NCBI GenBank assembly: GCA_014925825.1
Contig: JACGCK010000007.1
Span: 806,001 to 870,000, forward strand
Length of the DNA: 64,000 nt
Origin: Pholiota molesta
Lineage: Eukaryota; Basidiomycota; Agaricomycetes; Agaricales; Strophariaceae
Direction: 5' to 3'
Of the stretch, positions 35,350-47,302 are shown piece by piece. Under the pieces are notes generated by a model that saw nothing but the letters and a program-made list of their open reading frames with translations, was not told the origin of the DNA and ran no database searches. Position numbers and translations under genes: made by a program. Position 1 is the stretch's first letter; each line of letters begins with the position of its first letter.

Positions 35350-35581
35350 CATTCTCGCGATTAATCCCCCGTGGGAGGCGATCCTCTCCCGCATATAAGT
35401 AGTTGGCTATCAGAATCGATAACGCACATAACCGCCCTTTGAATCTTCCTTTGTGAGTTTCATCCCCTACGCCTAATGAAGGTCGCTGATGCTCATCCCA
35501 TCCATAGCTCTACTATCAATTGGCACTCAGTGCGTTGGCTAACAGATATCGATGAATCTCAACGATGTTGATTGACTGCAG
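35350..35581 (+). promoter_or_regulatory. Promoter and 5' leader of Cys-rich peptide gene B
   Basis: A conserved block CATTCTCGCGATTAATCCCC (about 35349-35370) and a TATA box GCATATAAGTAG (35391-35402) are followed by an intron-like leader segment (GTGAGTTTC to CATCCATAG, 35453-35508) and a second intron (GTGCGT at 35530 to CTGCAG at 35581). Both are repeated almost exactly before copy C. Confidence 0.5.
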
Positions 35582-35607
35582 CTGATAAGTTTTTGGATCT
35601 TATACCA

Positions 35608-35831
35608 ATGTGGAATGTAACAGACGTCCCGATTGAACGATGCAAAAAATCCTGCGCCAGCTGCGGCTGCGGTTGCAATGGAGATGCAGGGACACAATCA
35701 ACAGCAGGATGTGACAAGTGCAACCATCAACGTCAACTACAACTACTACAAGCGCAATCGCTGGACCAGTTACTGAAACAAGTGGAGGTTGCACATGTGA
35801 TGAAGTCAAGCCCAATCATTCTCCTAAATAA
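35608..35831 (+). CDS. Small cysteine-rich peptide, metallothionein-like, copy B (one-base frame break)
   Basis: Starts MWNVTDVPIERCKKSC. The upstream exon has stops in frame, so no signal peptide precedes it. Cys clusters are CKKSCASCGCGCNG and CDKC. After a one-base shift near 35729 (a missing C in a CC run), a Ser/Thr linker (STSTTTTTSAIAGPVTE) and the family ending GGCTCDEVK follow, with TAA at 35829-35831. Without the shift the frame would run on to 35991 with an unlikely tail. The conserved ending of copies A and C supports the shifted reading. Cytosolic metal binding is the inferred role. Copy C lies 805 bases downstream in the same direction. Confidence 0.55.
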
Positions 35832-36097
35832 CCAGTTACGTCGCAGAAAATTTCATGAACGGAGATGTACATGCGCAGTCAATGTAACCTTGCTGTACCC
35901 CACACTATTGATTCATACATATATTTCTACATTCAGTGGTTTCGTGAAAGTTTCGTGCGTGTTGGTGGGGTGCATTGGGGAATTTATTTAACTGTGAAAT
36001 ACTTATATGTATGAACTGCCACCTGGGTGTCGGATAACGTTCACAATTTACTCTTTTCTTTTATCCCTATTTAGGGTCTCCTCTTTGAGTTTGGTAT

Positions 36098-36695
36098 TTA
36101 CAGAAGCATTTGATTATAGAACACATCGAAGTACCCCCAAACCAAAACATATCATTCTCGCGATTAATCCCCCATGGGAGGCGACCCTCTCCCACATATA
36201 AGTAGTTGGCTATTAGAATCGATAACGCACATAACCGCCCATTGAATCTTCCTTTGTGAGTTTCATCCCCTACGCCTAATGAAGGTCGCTGATGCTCATC
36301 CCATCCATAGCTCTACTATCAATTGGCACTCAGTGCGTTGGCTACCAGATATCGATGAATATCTCAGCGATGTTGATCCACAGCAGCTAATAAGTTTTTG
36401 GATCTTACACCAATGTGGAATGTAACAGACGTCCCAATTGAACGATGCAAAAGAAACTGCACCAACTGCCTTTGCGGTTGCAATAATGATGCAGGGACAC
36501 AATCAACAGAAGGATGTTCCAAGTGCAAATCATCGATTGCAAGCGGGACCATAACACTTGGTCAACCAGCTGGGGGTGCACATGTGATGAAGTCAAGCAC
36601 GGTATTACTCCAGTTTATTTAGATAAATAATCAGTTACGTCGCAGAAACTTTCCTGAACGGAGATGTGCGCAGTCAATGTAATCTTGCTATACTT
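36098..36695 (+). repeat. Tandem duplication unit 2 (promoter, leader and Cys-rich peptide gene C)
   Basis: Second copy of the unit at 35299-35905, nearly identical through promoter, TATA box and leader, and more divergent in the coding linker. The boundaries are approximate. Confidence 0.75.
36413..36630 (+). CDS. Small cysteine-rich peptide, metallothionein-like, copy C (one-base frame break)
   Basis: Starts MWNVTDVPIERCKRNC and continues with the Cys clusters CKRNCTNCLCGCNN and CSKCK, a short linker (SSIASGTITLGQPAGG) and, after a one-base shift in the G-run near 36573, the family ending GCTCDEVK. TAA is at 36628-36630. Read without the shift, the frame ends at 36622 with a non-conserved tail. 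Nine Cys lie in CxC/CxxC arrangement with no hydrophobic leader, as in copies A and B. The promoter and leader intron are shared with copy B. Metal sequestration is inferred from composition only. Confidence 0.55.
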
Positions 36696-36849
36696 ACCTC
36701 GGCCAAACATGTGGGTTTCAAAGCTAGTCGAATGTGCTCAATTGATTTCCAAGCACTCAAACTTTCAAAAAGAAATTGTATATATCATTTTGACTGAATA
36801 AAGTATGTTATAATTTGAACGCTATTTTTTTCGATTCTGTTTACCTCTT

Positions 36850-39800
36850 TTATCTCTTCAATTTTCGTGCCCTAAGAGCAGTTGTCAAGCCCCTCATCAC
36901 CATTTCGCTGCGCACAACTATTGAGGAAGAATCAATGATGAGCAGCTCCTCGTACATGGAAATGGAGCGATCGAGGTCCTCGGGGCAATTGTCCAGCTCG
37001 AAACGGCTGTACAAAACATTCGCAAGTCCTTCGACGGTTGTAGGGTGAGAAGGATGGCTGGCAGCACACAAACTAAATGCTTCGTTGTACAGAGCGAGTG
37101 CTTCGGCAAGGCTGTTTTGTGTCTTGGACAGTTTGAATTGGTAGTGGAGCCCTTTCGCAAGGTTATTAAGGGACTCGAACCGACGGGGATGCGACCCGGG
37201 CCGCAATTCAAGAGCTTCGCGATGAAGATTGATGGCCTCCGTCAGTGTTTCTTGAGATTGGTTTAGTTCGTATTGGATTAAAAGTGTAGCCCCAAGATTA
37301 TGAAGGATGTTGGAAAACTCGAGGCTTCCGGGAGGACATAATTTCTGTGATCGACGCTGCATATCAACCGCATCAGCCAAGTCTTGTTGGTCCCCTTTTT
37401 CCTCAAAGCGCGTTCTGAGGGCGTTTCCGTAGGCACTGAGGAAGTAGAAAAACTCTCGGTGAGACTCAGGGCAGAGTTCAACAACTTTCTGAATATTCGA
37501 GATGGCCTTGACTAGATTATTGTAATTTCCGGAGTGTATGAAGTGTGTGTAGAAGTCGGTTCCCAAACGATTCAACGAGATAAGGTGATATGGATGAGAT
37601 GAGGGGCGTAATTCGAGTGCCTCGGAGTCTTTGGCAATCGCCTCATCTAGAGCGGTGAATGAGCCAGTAACCTCGAAGCGATGTCGCAAGCACTGGGCAA
37701 GATTCGCAAGTGTCTGTGCCCTAAATTGATGTGGCGCAGGACGCGACTCCAGGACATCATAATGCATGGCAATCGCATCGTTCAAATCCTGTATTTTTCC
37801 TGATTGTTGGTATCGACGCTGAAGGCTGAAAGCGATGTTATTCAACGTGGAAGGGCGGAAAGGGTGGCCAGCAGGTCGACCTTGTAGAATAGAATACAGG
37901 ATCGAGATGGCTTTGTCAAGATCCAGGCCGTCGTTCGTCTCCTCGAACCTGTTAAGGAAACAGGTTGCGAGATTGTTACGTGCCCGGGTAAGATCAAAGA
38001 TGTCGGTGGTTTGCGCCGTTTCCCGGACAGCCATTTCGACGGCTTGTGTCTGCGTGGCAATGGCATCATCCAAATCCTTTGCTACACCTGTTTCTTCGAA
38101 GCGTATGCGAAGGGTTGATGCAAGTGTACTAAGGGATTGGTAGTGCTGGATATGGAGCGTCGAATATAACTCATACGCCTCTTTGAGAGTTGAAATTGTG
38201 TTATCCAGATCGTCGTTGGACGATTGAGGTGTGTTAAAGCGGGCACGCAATGCCAGCCCCAGACGAAAGAGAGCTTGAGCGCGTTGCAGGCTTGGTGTGG
38301 AGTGAGAATCGAGAAATTGTGAGTGCATCGAGATCGAGTCCTCCAGATCCTTATAGAACCCACTCTGTTCATAGCGCTTCCATATGGCAAAGCCGAAATC
38401 ACTGGAAGCATCAGTTTGGGTGATCCCTGTGGCGGTGAATAACTGGAGAGAATGATGGTGAAAGCTAATGGCTGTGTCGATAGCGTTTCTCGATCCAGGT
38501 CCTTCAAGGGTCTGAGAGAGCGCCTGTGATACTAGAAGATGGAATGGAGTCCAAATGCGCATTCCCTCATGCGCCAACTGGTTAAGTGCGTCGTTGGCTT
38601 GGTGAGGTGGAAGTTCTTGGATGAGGACACTCCGGGTCAAGTGAAATGGCCAGTAACCTGTTGCGTACTGAATATGCTTCTCCAAATTTCGATACGTCCA
38701 TGCTTGTCCCTCATGGAAGCAAGAATCGATATCTGGGATTCGGGACAAACACACCTGTGCAATGGTGGCGTGAGCGAAACTCGGATTGATGTAGAATTGG
38801 TTAGATAATGAGTGGAGTTGGTCATTGGTGATGTACTCCAAGAACGACGAATGGAACCTTTGGGTGGCTGGAAGGATAACCTCTTTGTCAAGCGTCTCGT
38901 AGATTTGCAAAGCAAAAAGCGCTGAATGAACTGCTCGGGCTTGACGGATCCCTAGGTCGAATGTTTTTGCGAAGACTTCTACGGCCATGGGGACCTGGCA
39001 TACCAGCATGGCCTGGAAGACCTTGCGGAAGTTGTGGACGTGCTTTGGCCCAAACAAATGAGTGAGCGTTGTGCGGTACAAAGATGACAACTGATCGTCT
39101 GAGGCGATATCCCTGGCCTTTCCGGCTGATAGAATATTCTGGAGTAAATGGTATGAATCATCGTCCTGCAGATCGTTCTCTATGAAGTTGCACGAAGTTG
39201 CCGCCCAGATTAGAACGCCGTCGGCTAGTTTGGCCATTTCGGAGATGTCGTCCGACGAAGGGTGCTGATTTGGCCAACTCATTTTTGCAAAGCGTACATA
39301 GAAGTAATTCTCCATTTTGGCCTGAGAAACGCGTTTGAGAGCAACCTTCTCAACAAGCAAAGTGTCCATTGCATGTTCTATCGAGGCTTCCGGACGACTG
39401 GCAATGAAAATTTTGATGCCAGAAAAGTCGGCGATCTCTTCAAAGGCTTTGAATAAAAGTTGGTGGTTGTCGCATTCGTCCAGGGCATCTAATACTATGA
39501 CCATGGATCGTGGGAGCCCAAGGGCTTGGATTGGGGCCAATAGATATCGCTTTAAATAGGCACTGAGCTCTTCATGGCTAGAGCCGCCAAGGCGTGTGGC
39601 ACTTGCGATGTCCGGAACCGTCTTTGGATGCATGGAGGCAAGTTCACGCGCTAGCGTCTGGATCACAGTGACGATATTTCGTTGCATGACAGATCCCCGA
39701 GTAAAGAACATTTGAGCTGCGAGTCGCCCAGTATCCATGAGGTGATAGACCAGTTGATGTGAAATGGATGATTTTCCAAATCCTGCTCCGCCGCATAACC

Positions 39801-41593
39801 ATAATATGGGAGAAGACGAGCTCTCGATCCAAGCCGCGATTTGTTTCAAAATATCGTCTTGAATCTCAGGTATGAAATCTTCCCTTGTGCCTTCAAAAAA
39901 TGGATTTTCGGGGAGGCCTTTGATGACATCGCCATCTATTGCGTAGAAGCAGATACGTCAAGCGAAAGTTTGCTGAATGATCGGAGGGAGGACATACCTA
40001 ATTTATCGTTGATGACTCTGGAAAAGCCATGGAAGTCCGAATGTTGGAGGATCTGCGTTTTTAACTGAAAGGGAATATCGCTAGCATCGCACTTCGTCGA
40101 CAAGCAGACGAGGAAATAAGCTCACCTGAAACTCCTTGACAGCCTGTTGAAGTTCAGCCTTCATTCTTACCAAGGTATCGCTATCTCTTCCTTGTTGCAG
40201 AAATCGAGACACCAGAGACGTGTTTGCCAATTGCGTGCATTTTTCGACGATTTTTCTCAATACGCTATTTTACTTTCGTAAATTCTGTCGTATCAAATAA
40301 CAAGCCGAGACAATTTTGCTTACTTGGTGAAATTTGAGAGAGCACGCTCGAAACCTTTTGTGAGTTGAATATGATGTTCGTTACAGAAGATCGCAATTGA
40401 AAGCACAAATTCAGACACGATGGCCGAGAGGTCTTGCATGTCCTCGTAATTCGTGCGTGTTTTCTGGATCGACATTGTAAGCAATGTTAGCCATATGTAC
40501 AACATGGTTATACGCACTTTCACTGCTTTGAGTAGTCCACAGGCTAGATTGACTGCTGGTTTAACAAAAGCTGGAGGAATTAAATCGCATCCATCTTTGA
40601 TCATGTCCAAGATGGTAACTGCGGTGTCAAGCATGGCATCGAAGTCTGCTTGAAGTGCGCTGGGTCGACGTTCGACCTCCTCATCGTTAATCAGAGGATA
40701 AAATCTCTGCACGACATGATGTTGAGTTCTTGGAAGTTGATGCTACCGCGGAGACGCACCTTTATTTCTTCGAGCTTCTCTGTCAAAGTGGATATCATGG
40801 AGTCTACATTGCGTTTCTCCCGGTCATCCAAGTTTTCGAGGCAGGGAGAATCGGAAAGAATTCCATCCAGACCACGAAGAGAGCTATCAAGAATGATTAG
40901 TTGCAGTTAAGATGATACGAATCATCGACCAACTTAAGGAACTCCGAAATTGCTGCATGTGATGCTGGCGCAACCGTTCCATAAACCTCGACAAATTGGA
41001 ATATAAATGATCCGCATCTTTCCGTGAATTCAGCCACATTGGTGATATCTTTCGATTCCTATATAAGGAGATTTATCACGGATTAGGATTGCGCTCAGTT
41101 ACATCTTATGTTGGTAATGAGAGAGCGAGTGCATACCTTAAACTGGATTTTCGTGAGCTTCGAAACAATCAAAAGCGCATCTTTTAGGTCCCCGTTCTCC
41201 TCCATTATGTAGGCTATTGCAAGGCGTTTTATTTCCATCGAACGTTGTTCAGATTGGTCTTTGCTATGCGCTCCACCGGGAGCAGGCCCGGCTTGAGCGA
41301 TGGAAAGCATAGGCCCTAGTAATAGAATTATGAATATTAATGACCTAAATGCCATGAATTATCTTATCTTACATACCTTGAGTAGTTGGTTTTGTGCTTT
41401 CATCGAGGTTATCTTGGGCCCCCGCTAATGAAACTGAATTCAGAGTTGGGCTTCGGGAAGTTTCAGCATTGTCCTCTCCATCCGAAGACGAACGGATAGA
41501 ATCCATATCAGCGAGAGCGCCCGAGGGGTGAGATGATGATGGACGACGAAATGCCAATGCAACAATAGCTTTGAGGTACTTGAATTTGGACAT
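36850..41593 (-). CDS. NLR-like STAND protein: MLKL-type helical N-terminus, NACHT NTPase, TPR repeats
   Basis: Nine exons without any frame break give 1426 residues: 41593-41377, 41315-41137, 41058-40919, 40883-40760, 40706-40518, 40463-40324, 40264-40126, 40064-39998 and 39935-36850. The N-terminal 400 residues are helical and resemble the four-helix (MLKL/HeLo-like adaptor) domain common in mushroom STAND proteins (PPAFVKPAVNLACGLLKAVK, TNYEDMQDLSAIVSEFV). The NACHT domain follows, with Walker A GGAGFGKSSIS (about residues 447-457) and Walker B MVIVLDALDECD (about 540). From about residue 880 to the end run TPR-type repeats with the recurring pattern LARCLRHRFE-like, DLDDAI and EAIxLxxEALELRP. 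Such proteins are thought to sense ligands through repeats, oligomerise through NACHT and signal through the N-terminal domain in fungal immunity or incompatibility. Ligand unknown. One intron (40884-40918) is only 35 bases. Confidence 0.85.
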
Positions 41594-43022
41594 CGGTGAA
41601 GTTGGTATCGCGAAATGTCTGATTCGGGTGTACTCTATCTCAGCTTATAAGTGTAGAGAAGACTCGAGTGATAAGAACTACTCAATGTTCTAAATTAGCT
41701 GCCTGATTATCTCTGACTAGTAGATCTTCCATTCGTATTCGGTGTAATACCTTGTGCCTTGTCTTCACTGCCTTATCATTGACAATCTGTTGGTGTCGTA
41801 TAGTTCCTAATCATTCATTGCATGTACAGCCCCGTCCTTCAGCTCTCCCTGAAGATATCCGAATCGCTTAGGTGACTCCTGATACTGCCATTGGCTCCAC
41901 TGTGATGGTGGGAGCAGTGGTGGCATGGCCTCTGAGTATGTCTCAGCGTTGTTGTCATGTATGGATTTCACGGCCTCTGTGTTTTTTTATATATATCTCA
42001 CGTTGGTATGAATCAGGAAATTCTGTCCAGATGGTCGCGTCACTTTTACGATTTGACTTGCATGTGCTTTTTCTTGACGCATGTATCAATTAATTGGTAT
42101 AACAAGGTATGATATCTTTAGTGTAACTTCGATGGAAATAATTAGTGCAATGAAAATTCATTTCAAGAATACCACTGGCATCATTAAGGCGACAAAAATA
42201 GAACTGTCCTCGAATTGGTGTGGCAGAAGCTGTGGACTTAAAAAGATTCGTTTGTTATCGGTGCAATCTCAGGGAAACTGATGGCAAGAGCTTTATGAAC
42301 TGAACATTGAATAGTGATGGCCCACAACCGCGATCTGGTCCGGGCACTGGCGCTTAGTTGAGGGATTACCAGAAGCCGAATTCTTGTAATTATGTCCAGG
42401 TTGACGCTGAGTCCTGTCAATGAGAGGTACACGGTGTGGTTGAGGGCTTGAGAACTTATGCTGTGCAAAAGCATTGCTATTGGGACCTAATTTTTACAAG
42501 ATGAAGCTGATCGCGCTTACCCATTATTATCTGTCACATCTGGTCGACTTTCAATGTCAACGAAAAGATGGCATAGTGTTTTTTTTGTAGCTGTCAATGA
42601 GCGCTGACATGGACAGCTTATATGCACTGGGAAACTCCGTAATGGGTCCATTCATTGACAGCCACGGTCAGGCCCCGAGAGCTGAGGTCTATATAAACAA
42701 AATCTTCATGGCAAGCAGATAAGGAATGAATTGACAAAGCGTCTGGGCATACTTATTGCTCAGGGTGAGGAGTGTCGATCAAAATAATTTTTTGACGACC
42801 TGTTGCGACTCTAAACCATCTAAAGTATTGCAATTCAAAAATACCTGCCTCGTAGATAACTTATCAAAGTGGCGCCCATAAAGCGGTGGCCTGACTTTGC
42901 TAATGGGTTTGTCATCTGAATCAACTGGAAGGTTGCATTTCAAAACACTATTCGTAGCGAGCCACTGCATATTTAAGTACACAATTCAATACGGCAGCGC
43001 AAGCAACAAACATAAGACGAAT
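41594..43022. other. Intergenic, no recognisable gene
   Basis: Holds the promoter side of the NLR-like gene and the 3' flank of FIG4. A small inverted repeat (GCTGTCAATGA at about 42590 and TCATTGACAGC at about 42652) is present. No open frame with support was found. Confidence 0.4.
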
Positions 43023-46000
43023 TCAGATACCAGCAAGCCACCGCTCATAGTTAAATGTAATAGGGAACACATCCTTACCGCCATCATCGAGACACCGACT
43101 CGAACTGCGCTTTACATGGGCGACAAACTCTTTCGGCACCTCCTCTGGCCACTCGTCCACGCCACCCTCCCCGCGCGCCGTCTGCACCGCCAGTGCATAC
43201 ACCTCCAGGTCCTTACGCTCGCCCACCGTCGGCGCGTCTAGCAGGTCGCGGAACTGGTCGATGTACCTGTGCCCATACAATTTTTTGAATGAGTATCAGC
43301 GCACTACGAGGATGCCCAATTTGCTTACTCTTGGTACTCTGCCTCCTCCGTCGCTGACACACTAGGGTTGAGCCGTGCGAGCGCCACCGCCTGCGTTGAG
43401 TGTTTATCAGCCGGGGTCTCCTCCGCGGGCGTTTGCGCCTCAGGCCGCGCCGCCGCCTTGCCGCCGCGCGTCTGGGTGTCTTGACGCGACGCAGGGCGGG
43501 AGCCAATCCAGCGGCGGACGCCTTGCACAACCCTATAATTAATATCCGAAAGATTTAGCAGATGGAGAAGAGCAGTGATGGTTGGGAGACGCGAATGCTG
43601 CTACCCACCGTGAATGTGGGTCCGCTGCGTGCCGGTACCCATGCGCCTGGAACGGACTGTGGTTCACGTCTTTCGCTGTTTTGCTGCCATCGATCAAGAT
43701 ACGCGTTAGCTAGCGCCAACACATCGCCATCCCCTCCTCGAGAAAAGGAATACACCTACCCAGGTAGTTTAAGCGTGCTGTTCATCGAATACGCAAAATG
43801 TTCCCCAGCGACGTGAACAGAAGCGGTCGATAATACTCAACCCAGAAGTCGCCACGCTGTTGCACAAAGTGGCGCAGGCCCTCGCCGCATTCAGCTACGT
43901 CGAACGGGCGGTCCAGGTGTGCGGGGTCGTACCACTTCTGGTACCCGCCACGTACAGGGCGGTGAACAATTGCTGCTCATTGTTCACGCCCAGGAAGAGG
44001 TTGATCGCGGTTTGCTTGTCGGCGTCTGTTGACAGCAGCAAGTCAATATAGGTTCAAATATCGAGCACAGGATTTGACACATACCAAGCAAAGAGTTGGT
44101 GTAGAACCGCCTGATATTCTCGATGATGTCTCGAGAATGGCTATTCCAGTGCGGCATTCGCCTGTAGGTCTCACACGATTGACAAGCGCACTGCCTGTGT
44201 ACTGCAGAGCGATAGCTAATCCGCTGTTCAGTCCATATTCTCTCCGATTCGACTGTAGAATAGCAGTACTCACAATCGCCGTGGTCGTGATACATCTCCG
44301 TCAGCATATTCACGGCATCCGAATCAAACGCCAAATTAGGGCTTTCCACAACGCCAAGGGCATAGAGCTGGTGCCCAAGAGCGCGCTTGCCAAAGACGAA
44401 CTGGGCGGCGTTGGTCCGATCAAGACAGTCGACGCAGTTTGTCCGGCAGATGCCTGTCTGCAGTGAGATGGTATCACGCCAGGCCGCTTTCCCTTCCCTA
44501 CAAGACAGTGTCAATACCATTTTGTAATGATAAAAAAGGGTTCAACTCACTCGCTCTCGGAGTTCAAATAGTGCGAGTAGGGCTCTGGCCCCGAATGGAA
44601 GAACTTGGTCATCTGAATCGACTCCTCTGCAATATCTTCAAGTACCCAATAACATCCTGTATTTTCCTAATCCAATCTCCTATCATGTTAGTAAGCTATA
44701 GATAAACAAGGAATGATTACGTACTCTTTGTACGCCTTGACATATCCCATGCGCGATAGACCATCTTCTTACCCTTTGGCAAAAACTGATTGAGGTACCT
44801 CACGCATTGGGTATACTCGTCGAGCAGTTTCGACTCGCGTGGAACGGGTTCTCGGCGCTTGATTAGATTCAGGATGGTCAGTGGCGCGCCATAGCGCTCG
44901 AAGAGGTCGTCAAAATGTCGGGATGCGGCGGTATAGAAGGGATCGACGACGCTGACTAGATTGGGATGGTCAACCATTGAGTAGGTCACGTAGAACAAAC
45001 GATCATACTTTCGATAGGCGGCTTCGGACTCATGCTAGTGCTCTCTTGTACCCAATAAATAGGATACTGCCTCTATACTGTATGCAAGGCCCAAATCAGC
45101 AGAGGCCAATCAAACAACTAACGAGAAGACCAACCTGGACGTAACTGGTATAGTTGGGGCTAGGTCTTCGATTCGTATGATCTTCAGTCAGTCCGCGAGT
45201 CGGGTAGTAAAACGGAGTTGTCAATGCTTCGCAAACAATCTGTTCCGTCTCAACTTCATTAGCCACGTTGCCCTGGAATCAGAAGTCAGATCGTTGAGCG
45301 TCAGGTATGTACAATGTAGATGACTGACCTCGTCGTTGACTCCGCGTTTGAGATAACGCGCGCCAGCAAAGTGGCGTGACCGACGGGCGATGAGGGTTAC
45401 GAAGATAACACGGCCCAGTACCGTTAGCTCTAATTCATATTTCGTCAGCGAAAAAAAGCAAGAAAAAAGGATAGACTCACTTGCTTGATCAACGTGGCCG
45501 TGAACTAGTGGTAATAGCCAGTAGTGCTTCAGAGGCGGCTCGTCAAGGTCAGCAAAAGGTGTGCTGAGCATGTGGAAGTTCCACGCAAATCTGTCGTTTA
45601 TTGGCCAACCATTCTTTCCAGAGCGGACGGGGCCTATTAAATTATGTTGTAGAGTCGAAGTAAGGTCGTATGTATAACTAGTATTTCACTGTGAGCGTTT
45701 TCCTATGCAGCACATATCCCGGTGACAATTAGGACGATATTAGGTGCTCCGACCAAAGCCCTTACATGAATGGATCATTTCTACGAAGGGGCATCGACAT
45801 CCTCGTTTTAATTTAAACATGGAAGGATGTATCCAAACCCTTTCGGAAGATGCATTCTTATGAAGGGCTAATGGTCGAATAATGACCCAATATTCCCGTA
45901 GATTGATTGAATCATGTAGTAATGATCACTCACCTGAAGTAGAAGTTCTTTGACATATCAACTTGTTTGAAGATATTCATGAGCCTCTGTTCTTCTGCAG

Positions 46001-46657
46001 GCTTTTCGATCTTGTGGTTGAAGGGGATTGGGATAATGTCCGAGTTCTCGCAATGATAAAGGTAGTGTCCTCCGAGGAGCGCAACAACTGAACGCTTAGA
46101 AACGACAATCATGTACCAGCCTGCAGTAAAGCGAATAAAGCCTGGCATCAAAATCAATTATTAGTCGTGTGCGTCCGCATTGAAATGAGTATATGCGCAC
46201 CAGCAATTCCAAAGAAGACTTTTGCTTTTCCCAAGCCCCCCGATGCTCGATTTCCATCGTCCAGCATTTTGAGCATGGCGCTCATCTGCTTTCCCGTGTA
46301 CTCCACCTCATCCTCTACAATATGCAGCCCATCTTGGTTCGTTCGGTCAATCTTGATGATCCGATGTCGTGAGTCTGAGGCATTGGACGCGATGATGTAG
46401 AAGCGGAGTCGGTTCTCGTAGAGTATGAACTTGTTAAATGCAGGAGGATATATGCGTGAGGGAATCGATGCACGTTTTTCAGGCGGTCCCAAGTTCTTCA
46501 GAGATTCGGCGGATTGGTCGAGTTGTAAAAAGGCATGTTCTGGATCATCTACTGGAATCACCCCTGTCGAAGCTGGAGGCGCATCGATGGAGGCCAACTT
46601 GGACTGGATATCTTCAGGAGACAAGCTAAGATCTTGTGCAATCAGCTCTGAAGTCAT
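43023..46657 (-). CDS. FIG4: FIG4-type SAC-domain polyphosphoinositide phosphatase
   Basis: The enzyme removes the 5-phosphate from PI(3,5)P2 on vacuole/endosome membranes within the FAB1-VAC14-FIG4 complex. About 13 exons were read: 46657-46201, 46141-45934, 45677-45481, 45429-45329, 45272-45135, 45077-45009, 44955-44725, 44666-44551, 44497-44274, 44215-44085, 44025-43760, 43532-43329 and 43266-43023. Motifs run in order [83 protein letters not shown] and [19 protein letters not shown]. The catalytic P-loop CVDCLDRTN (CX5R) is followed by [19 protein letters not shown]. Single bases appear missing near 45060, 44745, 44640, 44180, 43930 and 43800, with conserved sequence on both sides. Outside that stretch the exons are clean. 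Start 46657 ([10 protein letters not shown]) is the first ATG upstream of the conserved block. FIG4 is divergent from the permease gene. Confidence 0.9.
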
Positions 46658-47302
46658 AGCCCACAGAGGAGCTGAGAGGATAAGAGAAAGGTGGCCTGGA
46701 CATTTAAGAGCCTGAGGCAGGTCCACCAAGGCAACAAGGCCGCTCAACGTCAACAACGGCAAGTCACGCGCACGCGCCAGCTGTACTCAATTTGAATTTG
46801 TAATTGATTTGATTAAATATTATAACGACCTCGACAACCAAGTCTCTTCTCACTCTGTTCTCACTCATCCCAAACTCATTCGCATATTTTCGTTTCGAGT
46901 TCGTCGACATGGGAGCCGAATCCTAATCTATCCTGATACCAACTGATACCAACTTTGGACGCTGTTTGTTGCCGACTGCGATTCAATCCAGCTGCCACCT
47001 GGACCGAAGCGCAACCGAAGATGAACGAAGCACAGCTCGACTCGCCTACACTTGGACTACATATATCTACTGCTGGCCTTCGTTGTTCTCCAACTATCTA
47101 CGATTGTATCCATAAATGCGGAATAAAAAGCCTACAACGAACGTCGAAATGTTGACTTGGGGTTTCTTATCTATGCCCAGTAAGTTTGCCATGTGTTTCT
47201 ATTATAAGTTATCTCCTGCGAGCGTGGAGTTTACTGTTTCTCTCACTTCTTATCCTTGTGCTCGTGCTCTTCCCTCGACACTGAAGTGCCTCGACGTCTG
47301 AG
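46658..47302. promoter_or_regulatory. Divergent intergenic region between FIG4 and the NCS1 permease
   Basis: About 645 bases lie between the two start codons. A short upstream open frame (47116-47180) precedes the permease start and could be an upstream ORF or, with the GTAAGT at 47180, part of a leader intron ending near 47280. No other gene is supported. Confidence 0.4.

Larger units (their letters stand above)
35299..35905 (+). repeat. Tandem duplication unit 1 (promoter, leader and Cys-rich peptide gene B)
   Basis: About 600 bases that recur with high identity at 36098-36695, roughly 795 bases downstream. They run from CAGAAGCA-TTGATTA through the promoter block ATATCATTCTCGCGATTAAT to GAACGGAGATGT near the end. 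Whole gene units, including promoters, are duplicated. Confidence 0.75.

Noticed and set aside
36850..39849. Treating the NACHT-TPR protein as a single-exon 999-residue gene
   Set aside because: Eight upstream exons join in frame and provide the N-terminal helical domain. The Met at 39849 is actually a TTG codon.
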